This document shows, piece after piece, positions 35,480 through 45,029 of a stretch of DNA of 64,000 nucleotides. This DNA is from Shimia sp. R9_2 (GTDB taxonomy: Bacteria; Pseudomonadota; Alphaproteobacteria; Rhodobacterales; Rhodobacteraceae): NCBI RefSeq assembly GCF_017743735.1, contig NZ_JAGHRO010000003.1, positions 248,001 to 312,000 on the forward strand, given 5' to 3'. Position numbers and translations under genes: made by a program. Each line of letters opens with the position of its first letter. Position 1 is the stretch's first letter. A model generated the notes under the pieces. That model searched no databases. It saw only the letters and a program-made list of their open reading frames with translations, and was not told the DNA's origin.

Positions 35480-36907
35480 TTGGCCCAGAACCAAAACTCC
35501 AAAGCCACCACTCTCTTTTGGTTCCGGCGCGATTTGCGGCTGTGCGACAACCCTGGCCTTGCGGCTGCGGCCGCACGCGGGGATGTGGTGCCTGTCTTTG
35601 TATATGACGACGTGGTCAAGCGACTGGGGGCAGCGTCAAAGCTGCGGCTTGAGTCGTCGTTAAGGGCGCTGGCGCAGGATCTGGACGCGCACGGAATTCG
35701 GCTGATCCTGCGCCGTGGTGCGCCAGCGGACATACTCCGAGAGATCGCAGAGGAAACCGGCGCAGATGCGGTGCATTGGAGCCGGGCCTATGCGCCGGAT
35801 TGGGTGGCACGGGATACAGCGGTTAAAGCGACACTAAAGGCCGCGGGGCTTGATGCGCAAAGCTTTGCAGGCACGCTATTGTTCGAACCCTGGACGGTGG
35901 AGACCGGGCAGGGCATGCCTTATCGGGTCTATACGCCGTTCTGGAAGGCTGTGCGGGGGCGCTTTGTAGAGGCACCGCTTGCTGCGCCAAAGCTGACAGC
36001 GCCGCAGGTTTGGCCGGATAGCGACGATCTGGAAGACTGGGGTCTTTCGGCAGAGATGCGTCGCGGCGGCGCTGTGGTGACGCAGTTTGTTGCCGCCGGT
36101 GAAGCTGCCGCGCAGGAAACTCTGGCGCGGTTTCTGGATGAAAAAATCGCAGATTACAAAGACGCGCGGGACCGGTTGGATCAGGCGGCGACCTCTGAAT
36201 TGTCTGATGCACTGACCTTTGGGGAGATCAGCCCGGCGCAGATGTGGCACGGTGGCCAGCGTGCGCTTGGGACTGGTGCGGCGGGCGCGGAGCATTTCCT
36301 TAAGGAGGTGGTATGGCGCGAATTTGCCTGGCATTTGCTGTGGCATTTTCCGCAGTTACCGGAGGCCAATTGGCGCGAGGGCTGGAATCAGTTTGACTGG
36401 ATTGAGGATCCGGAGCATCCGCATTTTCAAGCCTGGTGTCAGGGGCGCACTGGGGTGGCCGTGGTGGATGCCGCGATGCGCGAACTCTACATCACCGGCA
36501 AGATGCACAACCGCGCGCGGATGATCGTGGCCAGCTATCTGACCAAACATCTGCGCATTCACTGGAAGCTGGGCCTGAAATGGTTTGAGGATTGTCTGGT
36601 GGATTGGGATCCGGCCTCCAACGCCATGGGCTGGCAATGGGTGGCTGGCTGCGGGCCGGATGCGGCACCTTATTTTCGGATCTTCAATCCGGACACGCAG
36701 GCCGACAAGTTTGACCCCGATCAGCGCTATCGCCGCCGCTGGCTGGCGCATGAGGCGGGGGCTGGCAGCGCGACTGCGCAGCTGTTTTTTGAGGCGATGC
36801 CGCTCAGTTGGCAGGCCGGTTTTGACCGCCCGCAGATGCAGCCGATTGTCAGCCTGCCGGAAGGGCGCGCACGGGCCTTGGCCGCCTATGAGGCTTTCAA
36901 AGCTTAA
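35480..36907 (+). CDS. phr: CPD DNA photolyase (class I)
   Basis: 475 aa. A flavoenzyme that repairs UV cyclobutane dimers. Antenna domain: TLFWFRRDLRLCDNPGL. FAD-binding signature: EVVWREFAWHLLWHFPQLP, then RTGVAVVDAAMRELYITGKMHN and NAMGWQWVAGCGPDAAPYFRIFNP. Class I length and motifs favour a photolyase over a cryptochrome regulator, though the substrate class is inferred. The start is TTG 35480. The gene heads a plus-strand run with cfa. Confidence 0.94.
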   Translation: MAQNQNSKATTLFWFRRDLRLCDNPGLAAAAARGDVVPVFVYDDVVKRLGAASKLRLESSLRALAQDLDAHGIRLILRRGAPADILREIAEETGADAVHWSRAYAPDWVARDTAVKATLKAAGLDAQSFAGTLLFEPWTVETGQGMPYRVYTPFWKAVRGRFVEAPLAAPKLTAPQVWPDSDDLEDWGLSAEMRRGGAVVTQFVAAGEAAAQETLARFLDEKIADYKDARDRLDQAATSELSDALTFGEISPAQMWHGGQRALGTGAAGAEHFLKEVVWREFAWHLLWHFPQLPEANWREGWNQFDWIEDPEHPHFQAWCQGRTGVAVVDAAMRELYITGKMHNRARMIVASYLTKHLRIHWKLGLKWFEDCLVDWDPASNAMGWQWVAGCGPDAAPYFRIFNPDTQADKFDPDQRYRRRWLAHEAGAGSATAQLFFEAMPLSWQAGFDRPQMQPIVSLPEGRARALAAYEAFKA

Positions 36908-36920
36908 TAATTTCTTGCCG

Positions 36921-36960
36921 CTAGGCGGTTTCTGCGCCTAGGATTCAGACCACGCTAAGA
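36921..36960 (+). promoter_or_regulatory. cfa upstream element: dyad plus RpoE-like promoter
   Basis: CTAGGCG (36921-36927) and CGCCTAG (36935-36941) form a dyad. TGCGCC at 36933-36938 and TAAGA at 36956-36960 are 17 nt apart, resembling a sigma-E-type promoter with a weak -35. cfa starts 12 nt later. Confidence 0.35.
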
Positions 36961-36972
36961 GGAGGGAGAAAG

Positions 36973-38184
36973 ATGTTCCTGACTTCAACACAAGGTGAGA
37001 CCAACTTGCCGCGCTATTTTTCCGCTGTTTTTGCGACAGCCCAAAAGATCAATCACGGGCGGATTGATTTTGTGATGGAGGATGGCCGTGTGTTCCGAGC
37101 CGAAGGTCCAAAGCCCGGTCCGGTCTGTGAGATGCATGTGCACAATGGCGATACATTTGGCCGCTTGATGCGCGAAGGCGAACTTGGGTTCTCTGAGGCC
37201 TATCTGGAAGGCTGGTGGAGCACGCCGGATCTGCAGGCGTTTTTTGATTTTCTGCGCGCGGACAATGACGCGCTGTACGACGGTTTTCCGGGGATGTTCT
37301 TTGTGCGCGCCTATGAGCGTATGCGCCACTGGATGAACAACAATTCCAAGACGCAGGCCAAGAAGAACATCAGCTATCACTATGATTTGGGGAATGAATT
37401 TTACGGTCTGTGGCTGGATGACACGATGACCTACAGCTCGGCCCTGTTCAAAACTGGTCAAGAGAGCATGGAGGCGGCGCAAACCGCCAAATATGCCTCC
37501 ATGGTGGATCAGATGGGCGTGAAGCCCGGCGATCACGTGCTGGAAATTGGCTGTGGCTGGGGCGGTTTTGCGGAATATGCCGCCAAGGAGCGCGGGCTGC
37601 GTGTGACCGGCCTGACCATTTCAGAAGAGCAGCTCAAATATGCGCAGGATCGCATTGAAAAGGCTGGTCTTTCTGATCTTGTGGATTTCAAGCTTCAGGA
37701 TTATCGCGACGAGACCGCGCATTATGACGGGATTGCCAGCATCGAGATGTTTGAGGCCGTGGGCGAGAAATACTGGCCGGTCTATTTCCAAACCGTCCGG
37801 GATCGTCTGAAGCCCGGTGCCAAGGCCACGCTGCAGATTATCACGATCACCGAAAGCCGCTTTGAAGAGTATCGGAAGGGCGTTGATTTCATTCAGAAAT
37901 ACATCTTCCCGGGTGGCATGCTGCCGAGCCCAACCGCGCTCAAGGATGAGGTAAAGAAGGCAGGTCTGCTGTTCACCGGGTCGATTGAATTTGGCGAGAG
38001 CTACAGCCAGACCCTGCGCCGCTGGTATGACACGTTTAATGCGCAATGGGAGCGTATTCAGCCCATGGGGTTTGATGAAAGGTTTCGCAGGATGTGGAAT
38101 TTTTACCTAACCTCTTGTGCCGCGGCGTTTCACAGTGGAAGTTGTGACGTAACGCAAATCACAATATCCAAACCGGGCGCATGA
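36973..38184 (+). CDS. cfa: Cyclopropane-fatty-acyl-phospholipid synthase
   Basis: 403 aa. It adds a methylene bridge from S-adenosylmethionine to unsaturated acyl chains. SAM motif VLEIGCGWGGFAEYAAKE near residue 188, NISYHYDLGNEFYGLWLDD before it, and FIQKYIFPGGMLPSP after. Good ribosome site GGAGGGAG before ATG 36973. The stop overlaps trgA by 4 nt (ATGA), tying the gene to the tellurite genes. In Rhodobacter a cfa homologue is a singlet-oxygen (RpoE) target. Confidence 0.96.
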   Translation: MFLTSTQGETNLPRYFSAVFATAQKINHGRIDFVMEDGRVFRAEGPKPGPVCEMHVHNGDTFGRLMREGELGFSEAYLEGWWSTPDLQAFFDFLRADNDALYDGFPGMFFVRAYERMRHWMNNNSKTQAKKNISYHYDLGNEFYGLWLDDTMTYSSALFKTGQESMEAAQTAKYASMVDQMGVKPGDHVLEIGCGWGGFAEYAAKERGLRVTGLTISEEQLKYAQDRIEKAGLSDLVDFKLQDYRDETAHYDGIASIEMFEAVGEKYWPVYFQTVRDRLKPGAKATLQIITITESRFEEYRKGVDFIQKYIFPGGMLPSPTALKDEVKKAGLLFTGSIEFGESYSQTLRRWYDTFNAQWERIQPMGFDERFRRMWNFYLTSCAAAFHSGSCDVTQITISKPGA

Positions 38185-38615
38185 TCTCATCCAACAAACT
38201 GATTGCTGCCATCTCACTCGCCGTGGTCGGCGGGTTTGTGGCGGAATTCGCCAAACCGCAAATGCCGGAAGGCTCAAACCCCGGCTATATGACGTTGATC
38301 TCCGCAGCTGTGGGGCTTTGTGTTGGCTGGCGCATTATGGGGCCGCGTGCGGGGCGCAGCGGCTCCATCGGTTTGGGGATGCTGGGTGTCGTGTCATTGG
38401 TGTTCTGGGGATTGGCGGTGTTTGGCACCATCGAGATGCTCAGGCTTGCCATGCGCCGACGGTTTGACGAACCGGTTGAGGCGCTTGAGATGATTGTGAC
38501 CATCGCGTTGAAATATGGGCAATATCTCGCAGCGACGCCGGTCTATATCACCCTTGCGGTTGGCATTGTGATCAGCGGATATGTCACCAACTTTGCTTAT
38601 CGCCGCTGGGGTTGA
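38181..38615 (+). CDS. trgA: TrgA-family membrane protein (tellurite resistance)
   Basis: 144 aa, four predicted TM helices (residues about 5-25, 37-52, 68-92, 118-140). The opening NKLIAAISLAVVGGFVAEFAK and KPQMPEG, with GWRIMGPRAGRS, match the TrgA pattern of Rhodobacter sphaeroides. There trgA-trgB sit next to cysK in a tellurite-resistance locus, the same order as here. The molecular function is not established. Confidence 0.9.
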   Translation: MISSNKLIAAISLAVVGGFVAEFAKPQMPEGSNPGYMTLISAAVGLCVGWRIMGPRAGRSGSIGLGMLGVVSLVFWGLAVFGTIEMLRLAMRRRFDEPVEALEMIVTIALKYGQYLAATPVYITLAVGIVISGYVTNFAYRRWG

Positions 38616-38618
38616 TTT

Positions 38619-39746
38619 ATGAAAAATCTGTTTGTGTATGGCACGTTGCGACACGTGCCTTTGCTTGAGGCTGTGCTTGGAAAAACCGCCGAAGCGCTGA
38701 AGCTGGCGCCCGCACGCCTGAAGGATCACGCGGTTTATGCGGTGCAGGGGCAGGATTTCCCGATCATCAAGGACGCGCCGGGCGAGGTTGCCGAGGGGCT
38801 TTGGATTGGCGCGCTCACCGAGGCGGATGTGGCGCGCTTGGAGTTCTATGAGGGCGGCTTTGATTATGATCTTGAGCCGGTCACTGTGGATCTTGATGGC
38901 ACTACCCAGACCACGGAGGTGTTCAAAAGCGAAGACGCGGGTTGGGTGCCGGATGGGCCTTGGTCACTCAGCGCGTGGCAGGAACGATATGGCGTGGCAG
39001 CGGTGTTTGGTGCCATCGAGGAGATGAGCTATTTCGGCACGCGCAGCCGAGAGGACGTGGACAGGATGCTGCCGATGATCCGGGCGCGGGCGACATCCAA
39101 AGCACAGGCGCAAGCGCGCAATCTGGCGGTCAGCCCAAGCGGTATGACCCGCGACGACGTCAGCGATGTGATGCTGAACCGCCCCTATGCAAAGTATTTC
39201 ACGCTCGATGAGCTGACCCTGAGCTTTCGCCGTTATGACGGTGCGCAAAGCGAGATGGTGGAGCGAGCGGTATTTGTGGCGACAGATGCGGTGATCGTGC
39301 TGCCGTATGATCCGGTGCGTGACCGTGTGATGCTGATTGAGCAGTTCCGGCCTGGACCTTATGTGCGTGGCGATGCGTTGCCTTGGCAGCTGGAGCCGAT
39401 TGCCGGGCGGATTGATGCCGGGGAAACAGCGGAGAACACCGCGCGTCGAGAGGCTGAGGAAGAAGCTGGACTGACGCTGGGCGCGCTGCATGAGGTGGCC
39501 AATTGTTATGCTTCGCCGGGCTGCACAACCGAATTTTACAACATATTTGTCGGGCTCGCGGATCTGCCGGATGACGTGATCGGTGTCTCTGGTCTGGATC
39601 AGGAGGCAGAGGATATCCGCTCTTATCTGTTCAGCTATGACAGGCTTATGGAGATGGTGGATCAGATGCAGGCGGTGAATGCGCCGCTGGTGCTGGCGGC
39701 GCTGTGGTTGGCACGCCATCGTGATCGTCTGCGCAGGACCGCTTGA
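38619..39746 (+). CDS. trgB: TrgB: gamma-glutamylcyclotransferase-like domain fused to NUDIX domain
   Basis: 375 aa. Residues 1-120: AIG2/gamma-glutamylcyclotransferase-like fold (MKNLFVYGTLRHVPLLEAVLG). Residues about 190-370: Nudix hydrolase with box GRIDAGE then REAEEEAGL, in the ADP-sugar pyrophosphatase group. The fusion is the known TrgB form. The gene follows trgA by 3 nt and precedes cysK. Neither domain's natural substrate is known; tellurite resistance is the only phenotype reported for the locus. Confidence 0.92.
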   Translation: MKNLFVYGTLRHVPLLEAVLGKTAEALKLAPARLKDHAVYAVQGQDFPIIKDAPGEVAEGLWIGALTEADVARLEFYEGGFDYDLEPVTVDLDGTTQTTEVFKSEDAGWVPDGPWSLSAWQERYGVAAVFGAIEEMSYFGTRSREDVDRMLPMIRARATSKAQAQARNLAVSPSGMTRDDVSDVMLNRPYAKYFTLDELTLSFRRYDGAQSEMVERAVFVATDAVIVLPYDPVRDRVMLIEQFRPGPYVRGDALPWQLEPIAGRIDAGETAENTARREAEEEAGLTLGALHEVANCYASPGCTTEFYNIFVGLADLPDDVIGVSGLDQEAEDIRSYLFSYDRLMEMVDQMQAVNAPLVLAALWLARHRDRLRRTA

Positions 39747-39804
39747 GTTCCGGCGCGCCCTTGCCTACACAGGTTTTCAAACATCCATAAAAGGACCGCG
39801 CAAC

Positions 39805-40842
39805 ATGCATATTGCCCGTGATCTTGCCCAAGCGATCGGCAACACCCCTTTGATCCGTCTCAACAAAGTGAGCGAGGCGACCGGCTGTGAGATTTACGGC
39901 AAGGCGGAATTCATGAACCCTGGCCAGTCGGTGAAAGACCGTGCGGCGCTTTACATCATCAAAGATGCGCTTGAGCGCGGTGAGCTGAAGCCCGGTGGCA
40001 CCATTGTGGAAGGCACCGCCGGCAACACCGGGATCGGTCTTGCGCTGGTGGGCGCCTCCATGGGGTTCAAGACCGTGATTGTGATCCCTGAGACGCAATC
40101 TCAGGAAAAGAAAGATATGCTGCGCCTTGCGGGTGCGGAGTTGGTGCAGGTGCCCGCCGCGCCTTACCGCAACCCCAACAACTATGTGCGCTACTCTGGC
40201 CGTCTGGCCGCAGAGCTGGCCAAGACCGAGCCAAACGGCGCGATCTGGGCAAACCAGTTTGACAACGTTGCCAACCGTCGTGCCCATGTGGAAACCACCG
40301 GCCCCGAAGTTTGGGAACAGACCGGCGGCAAAGTGGACGGCTTTATCTGTGCGGTCGGCTCTGGCGGCACGCTGGCGGGTGTGGCCGAAGCCATTCAGAG
40401 CAAAGGCGTGAAAATCGGTCTGGCCGACCCAATGGGTGCGGCGCTGCACAGCTTCTACACCACGGGTGAGCTGAAGTCCGAAGGTGGCTCGATCACCGAA
40501 GGAATCGGTCAGGGCCGGATCACGGCCAACCTTGAGGGCTTTACTCCGGACATGAGCTACCAGATCTCTGATGAAGAGGCGCTGCCTTATGTCTTTGATC
40601 TGTTGCAGGACGAAGGCCTGTGCCTTGGCGGCTCTTCCGGTGTGAACATCGCGGGCGCGGTGCGCATGGCGAAAGAGATGGGCCCGGGCCACACCATTGT
40701 GACCATCCTCTGTGACTATGGCACACGCTATCAGTCCAAACTCTTCAACCCGGCGTTCCTGAAGGAAAAAGGCCTGCCGACCCCGGAATGGCTGGGCAAC
40801 AAAGGCCCATCCAGCATTCCGGGCGTGTTTGAAGACGTCTAA
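39805..40842 (+). CDS. cysK: Cysteine synthase (O-acetylserine sulfhydrylase)
   Basis: 345 aa. A PLP enzyme making cysteine from O-acetylserine and sulfide. PLP lysine Lys44 in GQSVKDRAAL; phosphate-binding loop EGTAGNTGIGLAL; CAVGSGGTLAGVAE. Start ATG 39805 (MHIARDLAQAIGNTPL). It is the third member of the trgA-trgB-cysK trio; raised cysteine supply may blunt tellurite toxicity. A slightly longer C-terminus than E. coli CysK is seen. Confidence 0.95.
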   Translation: MHIARDLAQAIGNTPLIRLNKVSEATGCEIYGKAEFMNPGQSVKDRAALYIIKDALERGELKPGGTIVEGTAGNTGIGLALVGASMGFKTVIVIPETQSQEKKDMLRLAGAELVQVPAAPYRNPNNYVRYSGRLAAELAKTEPNGAIWANQFDNVANRRAHVETTGPEVWEQTGGKVDGFICAVGSGGTLAGVAEAIQSKGVKIGLADPMGAALHSFYTTGELKSEGGSITEGIGQGRITANLEGFTPDMSYQISDEEALPYVFDLLQDEGLCLGGSSGVNIAGAVRMAKEMGPGHTIVTILCDYGTRYQSKLFNPAFLKEKGLPTPEWLGNKGPSSIPGVFEDV

Positions 40843-40854
40843 GGGCAACTGACG

Positions 40855-43314
40855 ATGCGCGCTTTCGCCCGGACCCTGCTAGCGGCAACCCTGTGTTTGG
40901 TTGTCTGGATGACGGCGGTCTGGGCGCAAAGTGCCAGCGGGCCAGATGCCGGGCCAAACTACGAGGATTGGCGCTCCGTCGCGGCCCGTGCCGAATTGGC
41001 CATTGAAAACAATCGCGCCTCTGAAGGCGCGATGACCGAGCTGCGCAAACAGCTGGTGGACTGGCGCCGACAGTTTGCCGCCGACAGTTCGCGCAGCAGC
41101 GTGTCTTCTCAGACCTTGGAGGCACAGCTCAACCGTCTGGGGCCGGTGCCTGAGGGCGGTGAGGCCGCTGATGTGGCGGCCGAGCGGCAGCGATTGGAAA
41201 CCCAGCTTTCTGAGGCGCAGGCCCCAATCCGGCAAGCAGAGCTCGCCCAAGCGGAGGCCAATGAGCTGATCCGCGCGATTGATGCTTTGCTGCGCGACCG
41301 ACAGACAGAATTGCTTTTGGAACCGGGACCAATCCCACTGATCCCCTCGCTGTGGCCTGCGGCCTTTGTTGAAGTGGGCAAGACCATCCGCCTGCTGACG
41401 CTGGAGTTTGAGGGCAACTGGAAACAGCAGCGCCTGCGCCATGAGCTGCGCAAGTCATTGCCGCTGATGCTGTTCTATCTGGCGATTGGCGCCTTGCTGG
41501 TGACGCGCGGTATGCGCTGGACCGATGCCGCCCTGAGCCGGATTGTTTCTCAAAGCGAGCATATGTCGGCGCTGCGCTGGATCTCGGTCTTCTTGCTATC
41601 CTTTGGTCAAGTGCTGTTGCCGATGCTGGGCGCGGTGGCTTTGGCAGAGGCGGTCTATGCCACTGATCTGGCTGGGCTGCGCGGTGGCGTGGTTCTGTCA
41701 TTGCTGCCGCAGATGACCTTTGAGTTGTTGGTGGCCAAATGGCTTGGAGAGCGCTTTTTCTCCCGCCATGAGCGTCCATTGATGCCGGTCAATCTAACGG
41801 AGAAAGACAAGCGTCGCGGACGTCGGGCGGCTACGGTGCTGGGCGCATTGCTGGCTTTGGCGACGCTTACCAGCGAAATGTCTCGCTTTGAAAGCTGGGA
41901 TCGCGGCACAGAGTCGGTGGTGTTCTTTGTGCTCTGCGTTCTGGCGGCTTTCTGTCTGGTGCAGATCGCATTGCTGGGCAAGAAACACGCCCATAGCCTG
42001 ACCGATGAGACCTCGCTGAGCCGGTCTGCGCTTGAGCAAATGCTGCGTATTCTGGCGGTTTTTGCAATGGGCGCTGCGGTTGTCGGGATCGCGGTGTCGC
42101 TGGCTGGTCTGGTGCGCGGCGGCAGTTTCCTGATTTTCTCCACCGCCAAGACCATGTTGTTGGTGGGTTTCTTGCTGGTTTCCCAACGGGTGATCCAGAA
42201 GGTCTACGCCGCGCTGGAAGGGCGCGATGACGATGAAAGCTCACTGGCGGCGGTGATCACGGGCATCGCCATGGTGATTGCCGCGCTGCCGATACTGGCC
42301 CTGACCTGGGGTGTGCGCACTGCGGATTTGCAGGAGCTGTGGACCCAGTGGAACAACGGGCTGAGCTTCAGCGGGTTGACCCTGTCACCGCGGGTGATCC
42401 TGATCCTGATTGTGGTGTTTGTGATCGGTCACGGCATCACGCGTTTGATGCAGAGCTTTCTGCGCGACAACATCCTGCCAAAGACGCGCGTGGATGTGGG
42501 TGGGCAGACGGCGATTGTGTCCGGTGCCGGCTACATTGGTAATTTCATCGCCATTCTGGTGGCCCTGTCGATTGCTGGCATCAACCTGAGCAATGTGGCG
42601 CTGTTTGCCGGGGCGTTGTCTGTGGGAATTGGTTTTGGTCTGCAGACCATCGTGTCCAACTTTGTGAGCGGGATCATCCTGCTGATCGAGCGCCCGGTGA
42701 GCGAGGGCGACTGGATCGAGGTCGGCGGCCAGATGGGCTATGTGCGCGATATTTCGGTGCGCTCCACACGGATTGAGACCTTTGACCGCACAGATGTGGT
42801 GGTGCCGAACTCTGATCTGATCTCTGGCACGGTGACCAACTACACGCGCGGCAACACGGTTGGGCGTGTGATTGTGCCGGTGGGCGTGGCCTATGGCACC
42901 GATACGCGGCGGGTTGAGAAGATCCTGATGGAAATTGCAGAGGGCCATCCGATGGTACTGGCCAATCCGGGACCGGCAGTGGTGTTTCAGGGCTTTGGCG
43001 CGGATGCGTTGGACTTTGAAATCCGCGCTATTCTGCGGGATGTGAACTGGATGCTGACCGTAAAAAGCGATCTCAACCACGCGATTGCGGAGCGGTTTGT
43101 TGCGGAAGGCATCGAGATACCTTTTGCGCAGCGCGATATCTGGCTGCGCAATCCGGAAGCTTTGCGTGCTGCACCTGCTACCGGGCCGAAGCCGATGGAT
43201 GCGGAGGCCAGAGCGTCAGTTGTGTCCGCCAAGAGCAAGCTGACGCCGCCTGACGCGGAGGATATGGGCGGTGACGGGACCGCTGAGGGGGAGCCTGACG
43301 GGGAGGGGCGATGA
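40855..43314 (+). CDS. DUF3772 mechanosensitive channel (MscS family, large)
   Basis: 819 aa. Signal peptide (cleavage near VWAQSAS); a periplasmic coiled-coil DUF3772 domain (about 25-190, rich in Ala/Glu/Gln repeats); several TM helices; then the MscS core from about residue 500 (NVALFAGALSVGIGFGLQTIVSNFVSG pore helix, IERPVSEGDWIEVGG beta domain). It gates on membrane tension to release solutes. It lies 12 nt after cysK and overlaps the alaX start by 4 nt. Confidence 0.92.
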   Translation: MRAFARTLLAATLCLVVWMTAVWAQSASGPDAGPNYEDWRSVAARAELAIENNRASEGAMTELRKQLVDWRRQFAADSSRSSVSSQTLEAQLNRLGPVPEGGEAADVAAERQRLETQLSEAQAPIRQAELAQAEANELIRAIDALLRDRQTELLLEPGPIPLIPSLWPAAFVEVGKTIRLLTLEFEGNWKQQRLRHELRKSLPLMLFYLAIGALLVTRGMRWTDAALSRIVSQSEHMSALRWISVFLLSFGQVLLPMLGAVALAEAVYATDLAGLRGGVVLSLLPQMTFELLVAKWLGERFFSRHERPLMPVNLTEKDKRRGRRAATVLGALLALATLTSEMSRFESWDRGTESVVFFVLCVLAAFCLVQIALLGKKHAHSLTDETSLSRSALEQMLRILAVFAMGAAVVGIAVSLAGLVRGGSFLIFSTAKTMLLVGFLLVSQRVIQKVYAALEGRDDDESSLAAVITGIAMVIAALPILALTWGVRTADLQELWTQWNNGLSFSGLTLSPRVILILIVVFVIGHGITRLMQSFLRDNILPKTRVDVGGQTAIVSGAGYIGNFIAILVALSIAGINLSNVALFAGALSVGIGFGLQTIVSNFVSGIILLIERPVSEGDWIEVGGQMGYVRDISVRSTRIETFDRTDVVVPNSDLISGTVTNYTRGNTVGRVIVPVGVAYGTDTRRVEKILMEIAEGHPMVLANPGPAVVFQGFGADALDFEIRAILRDVNWMLTVKSDLNHAIAERFVAEGIEIPFAQRDIWLRNPEALRAAPATGPKPMDAEARASVVSAKSKLTPPDAEDMGGDGTAEGEPDGEGR

Positions 43315-44030
43315 CGGACTTGTTGTTTTTGAAAGATGCGTATCTGAAGGAAGCACCAGCAAAGGTGATCGGACACACGCCGGAAGGCGGCATCCTGCTG
43401 GATGAGACGCTGTTTTACGCCACCAGCGGCGGACAACCCGGCGACAGCGGCGAGCTGCGCTGGGATGGTAAGACGCTGAAAATCGCCACGGCTGTCAAAG
43501 TGCCGGAAGGCGGCATTGCGCTGTTGCCTTCGGAACCGGAGGAGCTGCCACCCGTAGGGGCGCAGCTGATGCAGGTGTTAGATTGGCCCCGTCGTCACCG
43601 CCACATGCGTGTGCACACGGCGCTGCATCTGTTGTCTGTGGTGATCCCGCTGCCGGTGACCGGTGGGTCGATTGGCACCGAGAAAGGCCGGCTTGATTTT
43701 GATATGCCGGAGGCGCCTGAGGACAAAGAGGCCTTAACGGAAGCGCTTAACGCGCTGATCTCTCAGGATTTTGCAATATCAGAGACCTGGATCACGGATG
43801 AGGAGCTGGAAGCCAATCCGGGGCTTGTGAAGACCATGTCTGTCGCTCCGCCTAAAGGCGCCGGTCGTGTGCGGCTGGTGCGGATCGGCTCTGACACGGA
43901 ACAGGTGGATTTGCAGCCCTGCGGCGGTACACATGTGGCGAGCACCGCTGAGATTGGACGCGTGCGGATCGGCAAGATCGAGAAAAAAGGGCGTCAGAAC
44001 CGCCGCGTATATCTTCATCTTGAGGGGTAA
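43311..44030 (+). CDS. Alanyl-tRNA editing protein (AlaX type)
   Basis: 239 aa. A freestanding homologue of the AlaRS editing domain that hydrolyses Ser- or Gly-tRNA(Ala). Zinc ligands appear in RVHTALHLLSV (HxxxH) and CGGTHVASTAEIG (CxxxH). The N-terminal AlaRS-like beta domain with LFYATSGGQPGDSG makes it the longer AlaX class. The frame ends before a 13-bp hairpin terminator. Confidence 0.9.
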   Translation: MTDLLFLKDAYLKEAPAKVIGHTPEGGILLDETLFYATSGGQPGDSGELRWDGKTLKIATAVKVPEGGIALLPSEPEELPPVGAQLMQVLDWPRRHRHMRVHTALHLLSVVIPLPVTGGSIGTEKGRLDFDMPEAPEDKEALTEALNALISQDFAISETWITDEELEANPGLVKTMSVAPPKGAGRVRLVRIGSDTEQVDLQPCGGTHVASTAEIGRVRIGKIEKKGRQNRRVYLHLEG

Positions 44031-44107
44031 AGTCGCAGCGGGGCTCAAGCGCAACATCTATGCGCGAGCTGTGTTCTTTAGCGCTTTGAATTCACGGTAA
44101 AAAACGA

Positions 44108-44148
44108 AAAAAGGCGAGGTGCCATGACCAAATAGACCTCGCCTTTTT
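44108..44148. terminator. Bidirectional terminator
   Basis: AAAAAGGCGAGGT (44108-44120) and ACCTCGCCTTTTT (44136-44148) form a 13-bp perfect stem with a 15-nt loop. It can end both the alaX transcript (plus) and the PAS gene transcript (minus). Confidence 0.9.
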
Positions 44149-44177
44149 CGTGACCAGTGGAGGGATCTCCAGAGGTC

Positions 44178-44876
44178 TTAACTGTCAGTCACCACAAGCC
44201 GCAGGTGGGCATGTTTGGTGGGCGCCAGAGTTGTCTGCACAGCTGTCTTGGGCGCTTTGGCGCTTTGAGCGGCAGGATCAAACTGAGGCATGGAAATTTT
44301 CTGCGGGCGCAGGATTGTCGCGACCGGCTCAGAGCTATTCTCGCTTGCGGCTTCGATGCGGCGCAGGAAGCTGCCTTCCAGATCAAAGCGTTCCGGGCTG
44401 CGGCCAACGTCGCCATCGATGGTGATCGCGCCGAGGATACGGTTCACCTCACCGGAGTCGCTGCGCAGGGGCAGGAGCATCATTTCGCCTTGCAGACCGG
44501 TGCGGCCAAAGCTGCGGCGGGAGGTGAGCTCAAGACGGCCTACGGCGGGTGCGGAGAACACTTTTTCCAGCACTTCGCCAAAACCTTCGCGGGAGTCGCC
44601 GTTGATCAGGGCAGACATTGGCATGCCGCGCATGTCCATGCCCATCACGTCAGACAGGGTGTTGCAGGAGACGCGCAGGCGGGCGAGGCCCGGTGCAATA
44701 CGCTCCAGAATGAAAGCGTGCTTCAGGAGTTTCTGGATACGGCGCGGATCAACATCGCTGCGGTATGGGATGGAGTCTCCATCGCGGAGACCTTCCCAGT
44801 AGGCTTTCACCTCCTGCATCACCTCGATGCTGTGCACTTTGGCGGCACCAGATTTTCCGTCTCCAAAAATTCTCAC
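44178..44876 (-). CDS. PAS-domain protein of unknown function
   Basis: 232 aa, cytosolic. A PAS_5-like domain spans residues about 20-170: EVMQEVKAYWEGLRDGDSIPYRSDVDPRRI and later RIAPGLARLRVSCNTLSDVMG, TGLQGEMMLLPLRSDSG. The C-terminal 60 residues are disordered (Pro, Ala, Thr-rich). No output domain is attached, so it may sense or bind rather than catalyse. Upstream lies a GTTAACGC dyad. Confidence 0.8.
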   Translation of the reverse strand: MRIFGDGKSGAAKVHSIEVMQEVKAYWEGLRDGDSIPYRSDVDPRRIQKLLKHAFILERIAPGLARLRVSCNTLSDVMGMDMRGMPMSALINGDSREGFGEVLEKVFSAPAVGRLELTSRRSFGRTGLQGEMMLLPLRSDSGEVNRILGAITIDGDVGRSPERFDLEGSFLRRIEAASENSSEPVATILRPQKISMPQFDPAAQSAKAPKTAVQTTLAPTKHAHLRLVVTDS

Positions 44877-45029
44877 AACTCTCTCCCCGAATACCTATGG
44901 CGTTAGTCGTTACTCGTACGCAGAAGCTTTCGTTCTTTCTTGATTATCTGTCGGAACGGAAAGCGTTTACAACTCGTAAAACACTTATCTCACATTTTAT
45001 TTGTTTTGCGCCCAAAATAGTCAAAATTG

